Source of the DNA: Rhizobium sp. C1
GTDB taxonomy: Bacteria; Pseudomonadota; Alphaproteobacteria; Rhizobiales; Rhizobiaceae
Length of the DNA stretch: 64,000 nt
Assembly (NCBI RefSeq): GCF_021026335.1
Contig: NZ_JAJNCY010000011.1
Location: forward strand, 1-64,000
Direction of reading: 5' to 3'
Position numbers and translations under genes: made by a program. Positions 43,827 through 53,328 of the stretch are shown here, one piece after another. Every line of letters begins with the position of its first letter. Position 1 is the stretch's first letter. The notes below the pieces were generated by a model. That model worked only from the letters and a program-made list of their open reading frames with translations. It did not search any database and was not told the DNA's origin.

Positions 43827-44756
43827 TCATGCCGACCCCAGCAGAGCGTCGATTTCTGCGCGCGACGGCATGGCGGGCGCAGTGCCTGGCCGGGTCACGG
43901 CGATGCCGGCCGTGGCCGCAGCGAAACGCACCGCATCGATCGGCGCGCGGCCTTCGGCCAGCGCTGCCGAGAAGCCGCCGAGAAAGGCATCGCCCGCCCC
44001 GGTCGTGTCGATGACCTTGCCCGCTGGAACCGCGGGCACGAATTCGCTGTGTCCGGCCGTGTGGTAGAGCGAGCCGCGTCCGCCGAGCGTGATGATGACC
44101 GTCTTCGCACCGCGCTGTAGCAGCGTTTCGGCGGCCTTCACTGCCTGCTCGTCGGTATCGACCGGATGACCGACAATGCCCGCGGCCTCCACCTCGTTGG
44201 GCACGATGAAATCGCAGAGCGGGTAAATGTCGTCCGGGATGACCTGCGCCGGGGCCGGGTTGAAAATCGTCGTGACGCCTGCTTGTCTTGCGATCGAAAG
44301 GCCGTGCCGGGCTGCCTCCAGCGGCTGCTCCAGCTGCGTCATGAAGATGGCGGCGGCTTCAATCTCTGCCCGGTTCGCATCGACATCCTCGATGCCGATC
44401 AGCCCGGCAGCACCAGGTGCGACGATGATGGCATTGTCGCCATTATCCTCATTGACGAAGATGAAGGCGGCACCCGTCGACACGCCATCCATGCGCATGA
44501 CATTGGCCTTCACGCCGACATCCTTGTACGCGGCAAGCGCCATGTCGCCGAACGGGTCCTTGCCGACGCGCGAGATGAAGGTGACCTCACCGCCCGCCTT
44601 GGCAGCGGCAATCGCCTGGTTGGAGCCCTTGCCGCCCGGTCCGAGCGAGAAGCCGGAGCCGATCAGCGTTTCGGCGATCTGCGGCATGCGCTTGGCCTTG
44701 TAGGCCGTATCGGCGGCGAAGATGCCCAGGATGACGATGGCTTTTGTATCACTCAT
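43827..44756 (-). CDS. rbsK: ribokinase (PfkB family)
   Basis: A 309-residue PfkB kinase. GPGGKGSNQAIAAAKAGGEV is the sugar-binding glycine-rich block starting near residue 38, and DTTGAGDAFLGGF holds the catalytic Asp and anion hole. It would phosphorylate ribose or a similar pentose after import. It overlaps the mutarotase gene by 4 bases and ends the CUT1 sugar operon. Confidence 0.9.
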   Translation of the reverse strand: MSDTKAIVILGIFAADTAYKAKRMPQIAETLIGSGFSLGPGGKGSNQAIAAAKAGGEVTFISRVGKDPFGDMALAAYKDVGVKANVMRMDGVSTGAAFIFVNEDNGDNAIIVAPGAAGLIGIEDVDANRAEIEAAAIFMTQLEQPLEAARHGLSIARQAGVTTIFNPAPAQVIPDDIYPLCDFIVPNEVEAAGIVGHPVDTDEQAVKAAETLLQRGAKTVIITLGGRGSLYHTAGHSEFVPAVPAGKVIDTTGAGDAFLGGFSAALAEGRAPIDAVRFAAATAGIAVTRPGTAPAMPSRAEIDALLGSA

Positions 44757-45214
44757 CGCGCCACATCCTCAGCCGGAATGACACCCTTCGTCAGGATGAA
44801 GCAGCCGTAGAAGCGCATCTCGCCCGTGGCGATCACGCAATAGGCCTTGCGGGCGATGTCGTAGAAGGCCATGCGCTCGATCGGATACATCGGCGCCGAC
44901 TTGCCTTCCGCACGGTCAACGACGGCTTGCACTTCTTTCTGCACATCCGGGATTTCGTCCGGCTTGCCGATAACCTCCATGCGGCCAACCGAGGGCTGCA
45001 GCGGCGTATCGAGCGGCAAGACTGAGAGGATCGCCTCGATCGCCTTCGGCGCGGAGGTGTTTTCCATGGTCAGCAGCCGGCCGATCAGCGAGTGGCGGGC
45101 GACGGAGTCCGACGGGAAATTCGTGTCGGACACGACGAGATAGTCGCCGTGGCCCATGTTGGAGAGCGCCTGCAGAATGTCCCCGTTGAGTTCCGGTCTG
45201 ATACCTTTCAGCAT
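44753..45214 (-). CDS. RbsD/FucU family sugar mutarotase (copy 2)
   Basis: A 153-residue mutarotase: LNGDILQALSNMGHGDYLVVSD, LPLDTPLQPSVGRMEV and FYGCFILTKGVIP. It equilibrates the anomers of the imported sugar so that the kinase can use it. It lies 38 bases after the LacI gene and overlaps rbsK. FucU versus RbsD specificity cannot be decided; the YGCFI ending resembles FucU. Confidence 0.88.
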   Translation of the reverse strand: MLKGIRPELNGDILQALSNMGHGDYLVVSDTNFPSDSVARHSLIGRLLTMENTSAPKAIEAILSVLPLDTPLQPSVGRMEVIGKPDEIPDVQKEVQAVVDRAEGKSAPMYPIERMAFYDIARKAYCVIATGEMRFYGCFILTKGVIPAEDVAR

Positions 45215-45252
45215 TGTCTTCCTCCTTTGGCGGCTCTTTCGGCCTGTTTGTC

Positions 45253-46257
45253 TTAATGTCCGGGCAGGTCTGCCGGCGGTGCGCCAGTCGAACCGCGCAC
45301 GACGAGCGTTGCACTCATGGCCTTGTCCTCCGGCTCCTCTGCGCCATCGAACAGCAACTCTACCGCGCGTCTTGCCAGCTGGTCGGTCGGCTGGCGCACG
45401 GTCGTCAGGCGCGGCACAACGAGATTGGCGAGATGGATATCGTCAAAACCGGCAATCGAAAGCTCGCCGGGGACATCGAGCCCGAGGTCGCGCGAGGCAC
45501 GCAAGACACCGATGGCCTGCTGGTCGCTGCCTGCGGCAATGGCTGTCGGGCGCCGGTCGCGCGGCTGCGACAGAAGCCGCCGGCCGATGACCTCGCCGGA
45601 TTCATAGTCGAACCGGCCGGAAAAGATCTCCAGCTCGATCGCCTCGTCCAGCGCTCGGATGCGATTGACAAAGCCCTCGCGCCGCGCGCGGCCGGCCTCG
45701 GTATCGGCGGAACCGGCGATATAAGCGATGCGGCGGTGGCCGAGCTCGTAGAGATGATCGGCAACGAGGGCGGCCGCCTCGGCATGATTTATGGAGATCA
45801 GCGGAAAATCGGCGAAGCGCCGGTCAAGCGAGACGATCGGCACCTTGGATGTCACCCGCGCGGGATGGCTGACATTGGCGGCAACGACGATGATCCCGCG
45901 CACCGAACGGTCCAGAAACGCCGCAATATGGCTCTGCTCCGCCTCATGGTCGTTATGCGAGCTTGCCAGCATGAGCGAATGGCGATGCTCCAGCGCTGCG
46001 CGCTCGGCACTTGCCGCCATCTGTGCGAAGAACGGGTTGGTGATGTCTGGCACGATCAGCCCGATAACATCGGTCTTCGAGGTGCGAAGCGCGCGCGCCA
46101 TGACATTCGGCCGGTAGCCGAGCACATTGATCGCCTCGTTGACCTTCTCGCGCAGGGCCGTCTTGACGGCGGCCTCCCCCGCCAGCACCCGTGAAACTGT
46201 CCCCACGGAAACGCCGGCCCGAAGGGCGACATCCTTGACTGTGGGGATCTTTTCCAT
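45253..46257 (-). CDS. LacI-family transcriptional regulator
   Basis: A 334-residue LacI repressor. The helix-turn-helix and hinge are [21 protein letters not shown] and [16 protein letters not shown]; the periplasmic-binding-protein-like core follows, with [14 protein letters not shown] and [14 protein letters not shown]. It lies within the sugar operon, so it is probably autoregulated. The two identical palindromes at 50151 and 50237 fit LacI-family operators and are its likely targets. Confidence 0.92.
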   Translation of the reverse strand: MEKIPTVKDVALRAGVSVGTVSRVLAGEAAVKTALREKVNEAINVLGYRPNVMARALRTSKTDVIGLIVPDITNPFFAQMAASAERAALEHRHSLMLASSHNDHEAEQSHIAAFLDRSVRGIIVVAANVSHPARVTSKVPIVSLDRRFADFPLISINHAEAAALVADHLYELGHRRIAYIAGSADTEAGRARREGFVNRIRALDEAIELEIFSGRFDYESGEVIGRRLLSQPRDRRPTAIAAGSDQQAIGVLRASRDLGLDVPGELSIAGFDDIHLANLVVPRLTTVRQPTDQLARRAVELLFDGAEEPEDKAMSATLVVRGSTGAPPADLPGH

Positions 46258-46272
46258 GGGTGCTCACTGCCG

Positions 46273-47184
46273 CTATTTCACCGCGCCGGCAGTCATGCCT
46301 GCGATGATGTGTTTTTCGAGCAGGACGCCGACGAAGACAAGGGGCAGGATGCCGGCTGTGGACAAGGCCGCCATGGACCACCAGTTGATGCCCTGGCTGC
46401 CGGTCTGGCTGGCGATCATCACCGGCAGCGTGTTCGTGTTCGTCGAGGTGAGCAGGGCTGCGAAGAAATACTCGTTCCAGCACAGGATCAGCGCAAGAAT
46501 GAAGGCCGCGACCATGCCGGGCAGCACCAGCGGAACGATGATGCGGCTGAAGGCGCCCCAGATCGAAAGGCCATCGACAAGCGCCGCCTCCTCCAGCTCC
46601 ACGGGAATGGTTGCGAACTGATCGCGCATGATCCAGACGACGATCGGCAGCACCATCAGCGTATAGACCGCAATCAGCCCGCTATAGGTGTCGAGGAGCG
46701 CCAGCTGCTTGTAGAGTACGAGGAAGGGCAGCGCGAGGACGACCGGCGGCATGATGAGCTGCGACAGGAAGAAGAAGGATATGTCGGAGTTCCGCATATG
46801 GCCGAACTTGTAGGAGAAGCGGCTGAGCCCATAGGCCGCGAGCGAGCCCAGGAAGACGGCAAGCGCCGAGGCCGTCACGGAAATGATGGCGCTGTTGAAG
46901 AGGCGGTGCATGAACTCCTCGCGCACGGTCGAGGTCTGCATCAGCGCATCAGGCGACAGGCCAAGCGAGCGCCAGCCGAGCCAGCTCGGTGCGAATTCGA
47001 GCCATGGGATCATGTTGCCCTTCATCACGTCCGGCGCGGTCTTGAACGAGGTCGAGATCGTCCAGAATAGCGGGAAGAAGCTGACCACCGCCCAGGAGAT
47101 CAGCAGGCCGTAGACCACGATGCGCATGGCCCACCAGCGGGCGCGCTGGCGACGGGCGAATTTGTCCAGATCGATGGCCACCAT
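46273..47184 (-). CDS. CUT1 sugar ABC transporter permease (MalG type)
   Basis: A 303-residue permease with about six TM helices and the EAA loop EEAALVDGLSIWGAFSRIIVPL. ATG 47184 overlaps the stop of the other permease by one base; the open frame further upstream lies inside that gene and is not permease. It works with the MalF-type partner. Confidence 0.9.
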   Translation of the reverse strand: MVAIDLDKFARRQRARWWAMRIVVYGLLISWAVVSFFPLFWTISTSFKTAPDVMKGNMIPWLEFAPSWLGWRSLGLSPDALMQTSTVREEFMHRLFNSAIISVTASALAVFLGSLAAYGLSRFSYKFGHMRNSDISFFFLSQLIMPPVVLALPFLVLYKQLALLDTYSGLIAVYTLMVLPIVVWIMRDQFATIPVELEEAALVDGLSIWGAFSRIIVPLVLPGMVAAFILALILCWNEYFFAALLTSTNTNTLPVMIASQTGSQGINWWSMAALSTAGILPLVFVGVLLEKHIIAGMTAGAVK

Positions 47185-48302
47185 CAGAGCCTCCCTGTCA
47201 TGCGCTTGACGATGCGGTCCGTGAGGTTCATCAGGCCGGTCATGCCGACCACGATGATCACCAGATAGACGAGCGCCAGAAGCGTGCCGTAGCCGACATT
47301 CGAGCGGTCGCGATATTCGCGGTAGATGAAGCTGGTGACCGAATCCGTCGCCCCGCCGGGGCCACCGGAGGTGACCGTAATGATGATATCGGCAAGCTTC
47401 AGCTTGAAGATGATGCGGATCATGACCGCCGTGACCGAGACCGGCAGCATGAGCGGGAAGATGACCTGCCAGAAGCGCTGCCACTTGGTGGCGCCGTCGA
47501 CCTCTGCGGCCTCAAGCACTTCCCGCGACAACGACTGAAGACCAGCGAGCAGCATGATCATCATGAAGGGAATGAAGGTCCAGGCATCCATGATCATGAT
47601 GGTGATCTTGGCCGTCAGCGGATCGCCGAAGAAGGACGGATTTTCCCAGCCGAACCAGCGGGCCAGCCGCGCGACCGGCCCGAAGCGGGTTTCCAGCATC
47701 GACTTGCCGACCATCCAGCCAACGGCGACCGGCGACAGCATGAGCGGCATCAGGAAAACCACGCGCCAGAACTTGCGCGCGACGATCTCCTGGTTGAGCA
47801 GCAATGCCAGCCCGAAGGCGATGGCATATTCGACCGCGATCGCCAGCGTGTAGAAGACCATATTGAGGAGCGCGTTGAAATAGAACGGATCGGCCAGCAT
47901 GTGGCGCAGATTGTCGATCCCGTTGAACTGCCGCCCCGTTGGAGAAGCAAGGTTCCAGTCGGAAAAGCCGACCCAGAGCGCAAAGAGCAGCGGAAACACC
48001 ACCATGGAGACGACGAAGAGAGCGGCCGGCAGCACGAAGAGCGCCTTCTTGCCTTGTTCGCCATAGATGACCACACGCGTCACACAGAGCACCGCAGCCC
48101 AGATGAAATAGGCATAGAGCACCGGCCGCCAGGTTGCGAAACCGAATTCGGTCCAGCGCAGATCATGCGAGGCCTGGATCAGGAACGATGCCACCAGCCA
48201 CGCAGCACTTGCCCAGAGGGCTGCATAGCCCCAGAAACGCCGGCCGGGCGAAATGGAACCGGTTTCGACCGTGTGCAACAGGTCGCCTTGAAGTGTCGAC
48301 AT
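47184..48302 (-). CDS. CUT1 sugar ABC transporter permease (MalF type)
   Basis: A 372-residue permease, longer than usual because two extra N-terminal TM helices (about 22-42 and 63-80) precede the six core helices. EAA loop: LEAAEVDGATKWQRFWQVIFPL. It follows the binding-protein gene after a 72-base gap containing a stable hairpin, and overlaps the MalG-type gene by one base. Confidence 0.9.
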   Translation of the reverse strand: MSTLQGDLLHTVETGSISPGRRFWGYAALWASAAWLVASFLIQASHDLRWTEFGFATWRPVLYAYFIWAAVLCVTRVVIYGEQGKKALFVLPAALFVVSMVVFPLLFALWVGFSDWNLASPTGRQFNGIDNLRHMLADPFYFNALLNMVFYTLAIAVEYAIAFGLALLLNQEIVARKFWRVVFLMPLMLSPVAVGWMVGKSMLETRFGPVARLARWFGWENPSFFGDPLTAKITIMIMDAWTFIPFMMIMLLAGLQSLSREVLEAAEVDGATKWQRFWQVIFPLMLPVSVTAVMIRIIFKLKLADIIITVTSGGPGGATDSVTSFIYREYRDRSNVGYGTLLALVYLVIIVVGMTGLMNLTDRIVKRMTGRL

Positions 48303-48330
48303 GAAAGTCCCCGCGAGACCATTGAAACGA

Positions 48331-48355
48331 CCGGCGGAGCGAAACGCCCCGCCGG
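48331..48355 (-). repeat. intercistronic hairpin after the binding-protein gene (import operon 2)
   Basis: Eleven-base arms with one mismatch (CCGGCGGAGCG and CGCCCCGCCGG) close an AAA loop, between the substrate-binding-protein stop and the first permease. No U tract follows, so it probably protects the upstream message, as described after malE. Confidence 0.65.
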
Positions 48356-48374
48356 CATAGTCGCTTTTCCGAGA

Positions 48375-50045
48375 TCAGAGCCCAAGGCTCGACCGATACA
48401 GTTTCAGCTGCTTCTCGCGGCCGATCTGGTCGGTGATCTTTTCCCAGGCGGCAGCGATGGCGTCCGCCGTTTCCTGAGCCGACTTGTATTTGCCGGCATA
48501 GCCCTTGGCCAATTCGTCTTCCGCCACCGAATAGTACTGGAAGATGCCGGGGATACGCGGCTCGACCGCACGGTTCGGGTGGTTGTAGGAGCCAAACTGG
48601 GACTTCAGGTAGTTCGAGATGTAGTCCTGCTTGTAGCCGGCAGCGACCCATTCCTCGATCTTGGACTGGCTGTTGCGGTGAACCTGGAATCCAGACGGAT
48701 ACATGGCGGTCCAGATGGCAATGTCCTTGCCGCCGAGATGGGCGGCGGCACTCCAGGCGGCGCGTTGCTTCTTCTTGTCGCTGTCCACGCGGGCCATGAC
48801 ATAGATGCCCCAGCCGAGATAGGCGCAGTTCGGCGCCTGGTTGATGCCATCCTTTGCCTTCACCCACTTGCCCGCCTTGCGGTCATAGACATCTTCCGAT
48901 CCCGGCAGGATATCGAAGGCGGCCACGTCGCCGACCACCGAGGTGTCGGACGTGTTGGCCTGCTGGCCGATATCGCCCCACCAGGTGACCATGGAGCCGG
49001 TGCCGGCCAGGAACTGCTGGAAGCCCGTCGTGCCCGGATCGGCATTGATCTGGTCGGTCGGCTCGTAGGCCATGAGATCCATGGCTTCCTGGATGGCGCG
49101 GACCCAGCCGGGGCTGTTGACCAGCGGCTTCATCGTGTCCGGATCGAACAGCCAGGCCGGATCGCCCGGCATCTTGACGTAAGCCGTGGCGCGGTCTTCG
49201 AGGAAGTAGAAGCCGAAGCCGCCCCAGCCCTTGTAGGGATCGAGATAGCCATAGGCGGGAGAACCGGACAGCGGATCCTTCTTGCCCTTGAGGAATTTGG
49301 AAATTTCCTGCACTTGCGCCCAGGTCTTCGGCGGCGCCCATTCACCCTTGTGGCCTTCGTCCTTCCAGGCCTTGGCCAGCGTTGCGTCCTTGAAGTAGTC
49401 GGCGCGGTAGTTGAAGTTGTGGCAGTCGCCGTCAATGGTCACGCGGTAGGTCTTGCCGTCCCAGGTGCCGACCGGCGGCTTCAGGTAGTCCACATAGTCT
49501 TCGATATCGATCTGCTTCTTCACCCAGTCCGGCATTTCGGAAAGCAGGCCCTTGCCGGCGGTGTCGCCTTCAAAGGGGGCGCCCATTTCCAGGATATCGA
49601 AATCCACCGTTCCGGTGGCGATCGACTGCTGCAGGCGGGCGTTATAATCGGCCTGCGCCAGGTCGATCCAGTTGATCTTGGCGCCGGTATAGGCTTCCCA
49701 GGGTTTCAGGAAGCCGCGGAACAGGAAGTTGTGAAGGTTCTGGTTGTTGAGCCCCATGAAGGTCAGCTCGACGCCCGCGAATTCGCCCTGCTTCACATTG
49801 GACTTGGTCGGGCCGAGGCAGAGCTCGCCCACCTTCTGCCAGTCGGCATCCGTCGGCGAACCCTTGCCGATGCCGGGGATCTTCAGGATCTGGCTGCGGA
49901 CGTCATCGGCGGCAAAGGCCTGCGTCGGCAGCCCGCCAAGGGCGCTCGAAACGCCCATGAGCGCAGCAGCGCTCGCCGTGCCGCGCAGGATATCGCGACG
50001 GCTGGCCTGACGGCGCATCAATGCATCGTAAACTTCGACTTTCAT
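48375..50045 (-). CDS. sugar ABC transporter substrate-binding protein, large type
   Basis: A 556-residue CUT1 binding protein, larger than the usual 400-430. The N terminus SRRDILRGTASAAALMG resembles a twin-arginine signal. The mature part has IATGTVDFDILEMGAPFEGD, DGDCHNFNYRADYF and GWGIYVMARVDSDKKKQ. Its size class resembles GlpV-like and related rhizobial binding proteins. GGGAGGA precedes ATG 50045. The ligand is not assigned; the operon's mutarotase and ribokinase suggest a free aldopentose or similar sugar. Confidence 0.87.
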   Translation of the reverse strand: MKVEVYDALMRRQASRRDILRGTASAAALMGVSSALGGLPTQAFAADDVRSQILKIPGIGKGSPTDADWQKVGELCLGPTKSNVKQGEFAGVELTFMGLNNQNLHNFLFRGFLKPWEAYTGAKINWIDLAQADYNARLQQSIATGTVDFDILEMGAPFEGDTAGKGLLSEMPDWVKKQIDIEDYVDYLKPPVGTWDGKTYRVTIDGDCHNFNYRADYFKDATLAKAWKDEGHKGEWAPPKTWAQVQEISKFLKGKKDPLSGSPAYGYLDPYKGWGGFGFYFLEDRATAYVKMPGDPAWLFDPDTMKPLVNSPGWVRAIQEAMDLMAYEPTDQINADPGTTGFQQFLAGTGSMVTWWGDIGQQANTSDTSVVGDVAAFDILPGSEDVYDRKAGKWVKAKDGINQAPNCAYLGWGIYVMARVDSDKKKQRAAWSAAAHLGGKDIAIWTAMYPSGFQVHRNSQSKIEEWVAAGYKQDYISNYLKSQFGSYNHPNRAVEPRIPGIFQYYSVAEDELAKGYAGKYKSAQETADAIAAAWEKITDQIGREKQLKLYRSSLGL

Positions 50046-50150
50046 GTGGTCTCCTCCCACGTTTCCCGAAGAACTCTCCCGCCGGCCCGGACAAACCCTG
50101 TCGAGGATTTTTGCGCTGGCCTCGGGCGGAACTATCTGTTAAGCAAGAAA

Positions 50151-50164
50151 ATGAAACGTTTCAT
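50151..50164. promoter_or_regulatory. LacI-type operator, copy 1
   Basis: A perfect 14-base palindrome, ATGAAACGTTTCAT, about 105 bases upstream of the binding-protein start. AACGTT centres are typical of LacI-family sites. An identical copy lies 86 bases away, near a whole number of helical turns, which would allow looping by a tetramer. Confidence 0.75.
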
Positions 50165-50236
50165 ATCCTGCATGAAACCGCTCCTCTCGGTCTCGGCGAC
50201 GAGAATTAGGCAGCGGCGGCGAAATGTCAACCAATA

Positions 50237-50250
50237 ATGAAACGTTTCAT
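50237..50250. promoter_or_regulatory. LacI-type operator, copy 2
   Basis: The second copy of ATGAAACGTTTCAT, 145 bases before the ATPase start codon. Identity of both copies makes chance unlikely. Its likely binder is the LacI protein encoded in the same operon. Confidence 0.75.
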
Positions 50251-50395
50251 GGAGGAGGTTTTCACGGCAATTTCGAACCCGGCGCGGGCATTTTTCGGCT
50301 CGTTCCGCGCGGGGATTACCGTGGAGAAAACAGAACTTGTGCCGGGCGCCAACCTTCCACAGAAGGCGATTGCGTGACAGGCAGATGGGAGCGAG

Positions 50396-51460
50396 ATGGC
50401 TGAGGTCAAGATCACCGGAGCGCAGAAAGCCTACGGCGCACTGAAGGTCCTTCACGGCATTGATATCGACATCCAGGACGGCGAATTCGTCGTGCTCGTC
50501 GGCCCCTCGGGTTGCGGCAAGTCGACCCTCTTGCGCATGGTGGCGGGGCTCGAGAGCATCACCGGCGGCACGATCTCGATCGGCGACCGCGTGGTCAACA
50601 ACCTGCCGCCCAAGGATCGCGACATCGCCATGGTGTTCCAGAGCTACGCGCTCTATCCGCACAAGACGGTGGCGGAAAACATGGTCTTTGCGCTGCGGCT
50701 GCAGAAACTTCCCAACGACGTCATCAGAGAGCGCCTGCAGGCGGCCGCCGAAACGCTCGACCTCGTTCCCTATCTCGACCGGTATCCGCGGCAATTGTCC
50801 GGCGGCCAGCGCCAGCGCGTCGCCATGGGCCGCGCGATCGTCCGCTCGCCGCAGGTCTTCCTCTTCGACGAGCCGCTGTCTAACCTCGACGCCAAGCTGC
50901 GCGTACAGATGCGCAAGGAGATCAAGGAGCTGCACCAGCGGCTTGGCACCACGACAATCTACGTGACGCATGACCAGGTGGAAGCCATGACCATGGCCGA
51001 CAAAATCGTCGTCATGCAGGGCGGCCATGTCGAACAAATCGGCACACCGCTCGAGCTCTATGACTGGCCGAACAACACCTTCGTCGCCACCTTCATCGGT
51101 TCGCCCTCGATGAATCTGATGAAGGGTAAATACAAGGCGGATGGCCAGATCTTCGTGTCGGAAACGGGCGACGAGATCGCGCTGGGCTTCGCGCCTGCCG
51201 CCAGCGACGGCCAAGCCGTGCTTCTCGGCGTTCGCCCGGAACATCTCGAACTCGGCGGCACGGGCCTCAAGGCAACGGTCAATGTAACGGAGCCGACCGG
51301 CCACGAGACGATGGTCTTCCTGCGCTATGGCGCGAGCGAACTCGTTGCCGTCTTCGCCGAACGCCACGATTTCAGGCCCGGCGACGAAGTTACCATCACG
51401 CCCCGCGCCGGCAAGCTGCATCTCTTTGATGCGCAATCAGGTAAAACATTGCGGCCGTAA
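50396..51460 (+). CDS. CUT1 sugar ABC transporter ATPase (UgpC/MalK type)
   Basis: A 354-residue ATPase: Walker A LVGPSGCGKSTLL, signature LSGGQRQRVAMGRAI, Walker [16 protein letters not shown], His switch YVTHDQVEAMTM. A C-terminal regulatory OB domain (about 235-354) with VRPEHLELGG follows. It is transcribed divergently from the binding protein and permeases, sharing the operator region, and supplies the only ATPase for that importer here. Confidence 0.93.
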   Translation: MAEVKITGAQKAYGALKVLHGIDIDIQDGEFVVLVGPSGCGKSTLLRMVAGLESITGGTISIGDRVVNNLPPKDRDIAMVFQSYALYPHKTVAENMVFALRLQKLPNDVIRERLQAAAETLDLVPYLDRYPRQLSGGQRQRVAMGRAIVRSPQVFLFDEPLSNLDAKLRVQMRKEIKELHQRLGTTTIYVTHDQVEAMTMADKIVVMQGGHVEQIGTPLELYDWPNNTFVATFIGSPSMNLMKGKYKADGQIFVSETGDEIALGFAPAASDGQAVLLGVRPEHLELGGTGLKATVNVTEPTGHETMVFLRYGASELVAVFAERHDFRPGDEVTITPRAGKLHLFDAQSGKTLRP

Positions 51461-51571
51461 GACTGGCGAATGGCCGCGCAAGGCCAAGATCTTGGGCAAC
51501 GGTGACGGACGCTTGCGTCCGCCATGTGCTCAGCCAGCCCGGTTGCGCGTCATGTGAACTTACAACACGCC

Positions 51572-52459
51572 TTAATCCCTCTGGTCTTCCGGGGTGCTGA
51601 CCAGTTTGGCCGCTGCACGGTTGGCGAGGTCCAGCGCTTCAGGGAAGCCGAGACCCTTTGCCCGCGAAGCGGCAAGAACACCGATGAACTCGTCACCCGC
51701 GCCATGCGTGCTCGCAACGGTGATGCGGATCGGATCGAGTGTCAGGGTTTCGCCTTGCGCATTTGCATAGGCGACACCAGCCCCGCCGGCAGTGACGACG
51801 ACATGCGGATAGCTTCCAGCGAGACGTCTTGCGGCGGCCAACGCGCCCTCCAGCGTTTCCACCACATCCGTCCCGGACAGCATTTCCGCCTCGATCGCGT
51901 TCACGACCAGGACATCGACGAGAGCGGCGAGTTCTGGAGAGAGGGTGCGCGCGGGCGCCGCATTGAGGAGGACTTCGCCACCGGTAGACCGTACGCGCTT
52001 TGCCGCCGCGACATTCGCCGCATCCGGTATCTCGTTCTGCAGGACAAGGACGGCGCTTGTTGCGAGCAAATGCCCCGCGGCTTCGACGTCTGCGTTTCCG
52101 AGTGTCAGATTGCTGCCCGACACGATGACGGCTCCATAGTCACCATCGGCATCGAAGATGGCGACGCTCATGCCGGTGGAACGCTCCGCGTCCCGGCGCA
52201 CATGGGCATGTCCGACGCCCTTGCGAGAAAGATTGGCGATCAGCGTCCGGCCGAAATCGTCATCGGCCACGGCCCCGATCATCTCCGTCCGGGCCCCCGC
52301 ACGCGCCGCCGAAACCGCCTGATTGCCACCCTTCCCGCCGCATTTCGGATACCAGGAGGTTCCTGTCACCGTTTCGCCCTTGCGTGGCCGTGCCGGGCCG
52401 TTCACGGCGATGTCGTAGTGGAGGCTGCCGAAGACGGTGACGAGCGGTGCGGAGGTCAT
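51572..52459 (-). CDS. PfkB-family carbohydrate kinase (ribokinase-like)
   Basis: A 295-residue kinase: CGGKGGNQAVSAARAGARTEMIG near residue 40 (written here in part: GGKGGNQAVSAARAG) and the catalytic block STHGAGDEFIGVLA near 255. The canonical DTxGAGD reads STHGAGD, with Ser in place of the first Asp; the catalytic GAGD Asp is kept. It overlaps the RpiR gene by one base and ends the CUT2 sugar operon. The substrate is probably the sugar produced by the operon's isomerase or imported directly. Confidence 0.85.
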   Translation of the reverse strand: MTSAPLVTVFGSLHYDIAVNGPARPRKGETVTGTSWYPKCGGKGGNQAVSAARAGARTEMIGAVADDDFGRTLIANLSRKGVGHAHVRRDAERSTGMSVAIFDADGDYGAVIVSGSNLTLGNADVEAAGHLLATSAVLVLQNEIPDAANVAAAKRVRSTGGEVLLNAAPARTLSPELAALVDVLVVNAIEAEMLSGTDVVETLEGALAAARRLAGSYPHVVVTAGGAGVAYANAQGETLTLDPIRITVASTHGAGDEFIGVLAASRAKGLGFPEALDLANRAAAKLVSTPEDQRD

Positions 52460-53328
52460 CAGAATTTATCTTTGCGTTTGGAAGCGACCGCCGACATCGT
52501 GCGATCGAGGTTGCGTTCGGCGGATGCATAATCGCGTTGTGCGACCACAACGAAAAGCGCATCCAGGATATTGAGCTGGGCAATTCGGGCCGCTGCATTC
52601 TCGCCCATCAGCGGCGAGCCTTGCGCGGTGGAACAGAGGACGATGTCAGACGCCTTGGCGAGTGCCGAACTGCCATAGTTGGTAATGGCGATGATCCGCG
52701 CACCGTTTCGCCGGGCGAGCTGGGCCGCCTCGATGACCGATGTACTGTTGCCCGAATGCGAAAACGCGACGACCACATCTTGCTCACCGAGAAGTGCTGC
52801 CGACATCATCATCATGTGCGTATCGTCATGGACGCTGGCCCTCACCCCGATCCTCAGAAACTTGTGTGCCGCATCCCGCGCAATCTGCGCCGAACCGCCG
52901 AGGCCATAGAAATCGCGCTGGCGCCCGTTGACGAGAAGGTCTGCCGCGCGGTCGAAAGCCGCGTAGTCCAGGATCGCGAGCGTCTCCTCCAGCGCATGCA
53001 TGGAGGTGCGGAACACTTTCTCGACGATTTCCCGAGACGTGTCTTCCGGTGACAATTCCTGGTGCATTTCGGCAGTCGGCAGGCGATTGTAATGCGCAAC
53101 CGCCTGCCGGAAGTCGCGATAGCCGGCAAACCCGAGCTTCTTGGCGATCTTGACCACCATGGCTTCGGAAACGCCGGAGAGATCCGCCAGGTCCTTCAGC
53201 GCAGTTTCCTCGGAAAAGTCCCTGAGAGCGAAGACCGTCTCGACCACCTTGGTCTCCAGCGGCGTCAGCTGCGGCATCATCATCCGGATGCGCGGGCCAA
53301 CCGCTCTCAGATCACTTTCGGAATTCAT
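52459..53328 (-). CDS. RpiR/MurR-family regulator with SIS domain
   Basis: A 289-residue regulator: an N-terminal helix-turn-helix (LADLSGVSEAMVVKIAKKLGFAG is its core, residues about 47-69) and a C-terminal SIS sugar-phosphate-binding domain (FYGLGGSAQIARDAAHK, VVAFSHSGNSTSVIEAA). It should respond to a phosphosugar intermediate. The start overlaps the permease stop by 4 bases. It lies between transporter and kinase genes in the same operon and probably controls it. Confidence 0.9.
   Translation of the reverse strand: MNSESDLRAVGPRIRMMMPQLTPLETKVVETVFALRDFSEETALKDLADLSGVSEAMVVKIAKKLGFAGYRDFRQAVAHYNRLPTAEMHQELSPEDTSREIVEKVFRTSMHALEETLAILDYAAFDRAADLLVNGRQRDFYGLGGSAQIARDAAHKFLRIGVRASVHDDTHMMMMSAALLGEQDVVVAFSHSGNSTSVIEAAQLARRNGARIIAITNYGSSALAKASDIVLCSTAQGSPLMGENAAARIAQLNILDALFVVVAQRDYASAERNLDRTMSAVASKRKDKF

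Larger units (their letters stand above)
50046..50395. other. divergent promoter region of the CUT1 sugar operon
   Basis: This 350-base gap separates the divergent binding-protein and ATPase genes. It contains the two identical 14-base palindromes described separately and AT-rich promoter-like sequence around 50130-50165. No small gene was found. Confidence 0.7.

Noticed and set aside
47901-50237. 778-codon plus-strand frame
   Set aside because: Antisense to the binding protein and permease; no recognisable domain.
51506-51521. Small hairpin with 7-base arms after the sugar ATPase gene
   Set aside because: No U tract and very short loop; too weak to call a terminator, though it may help end the transcript.
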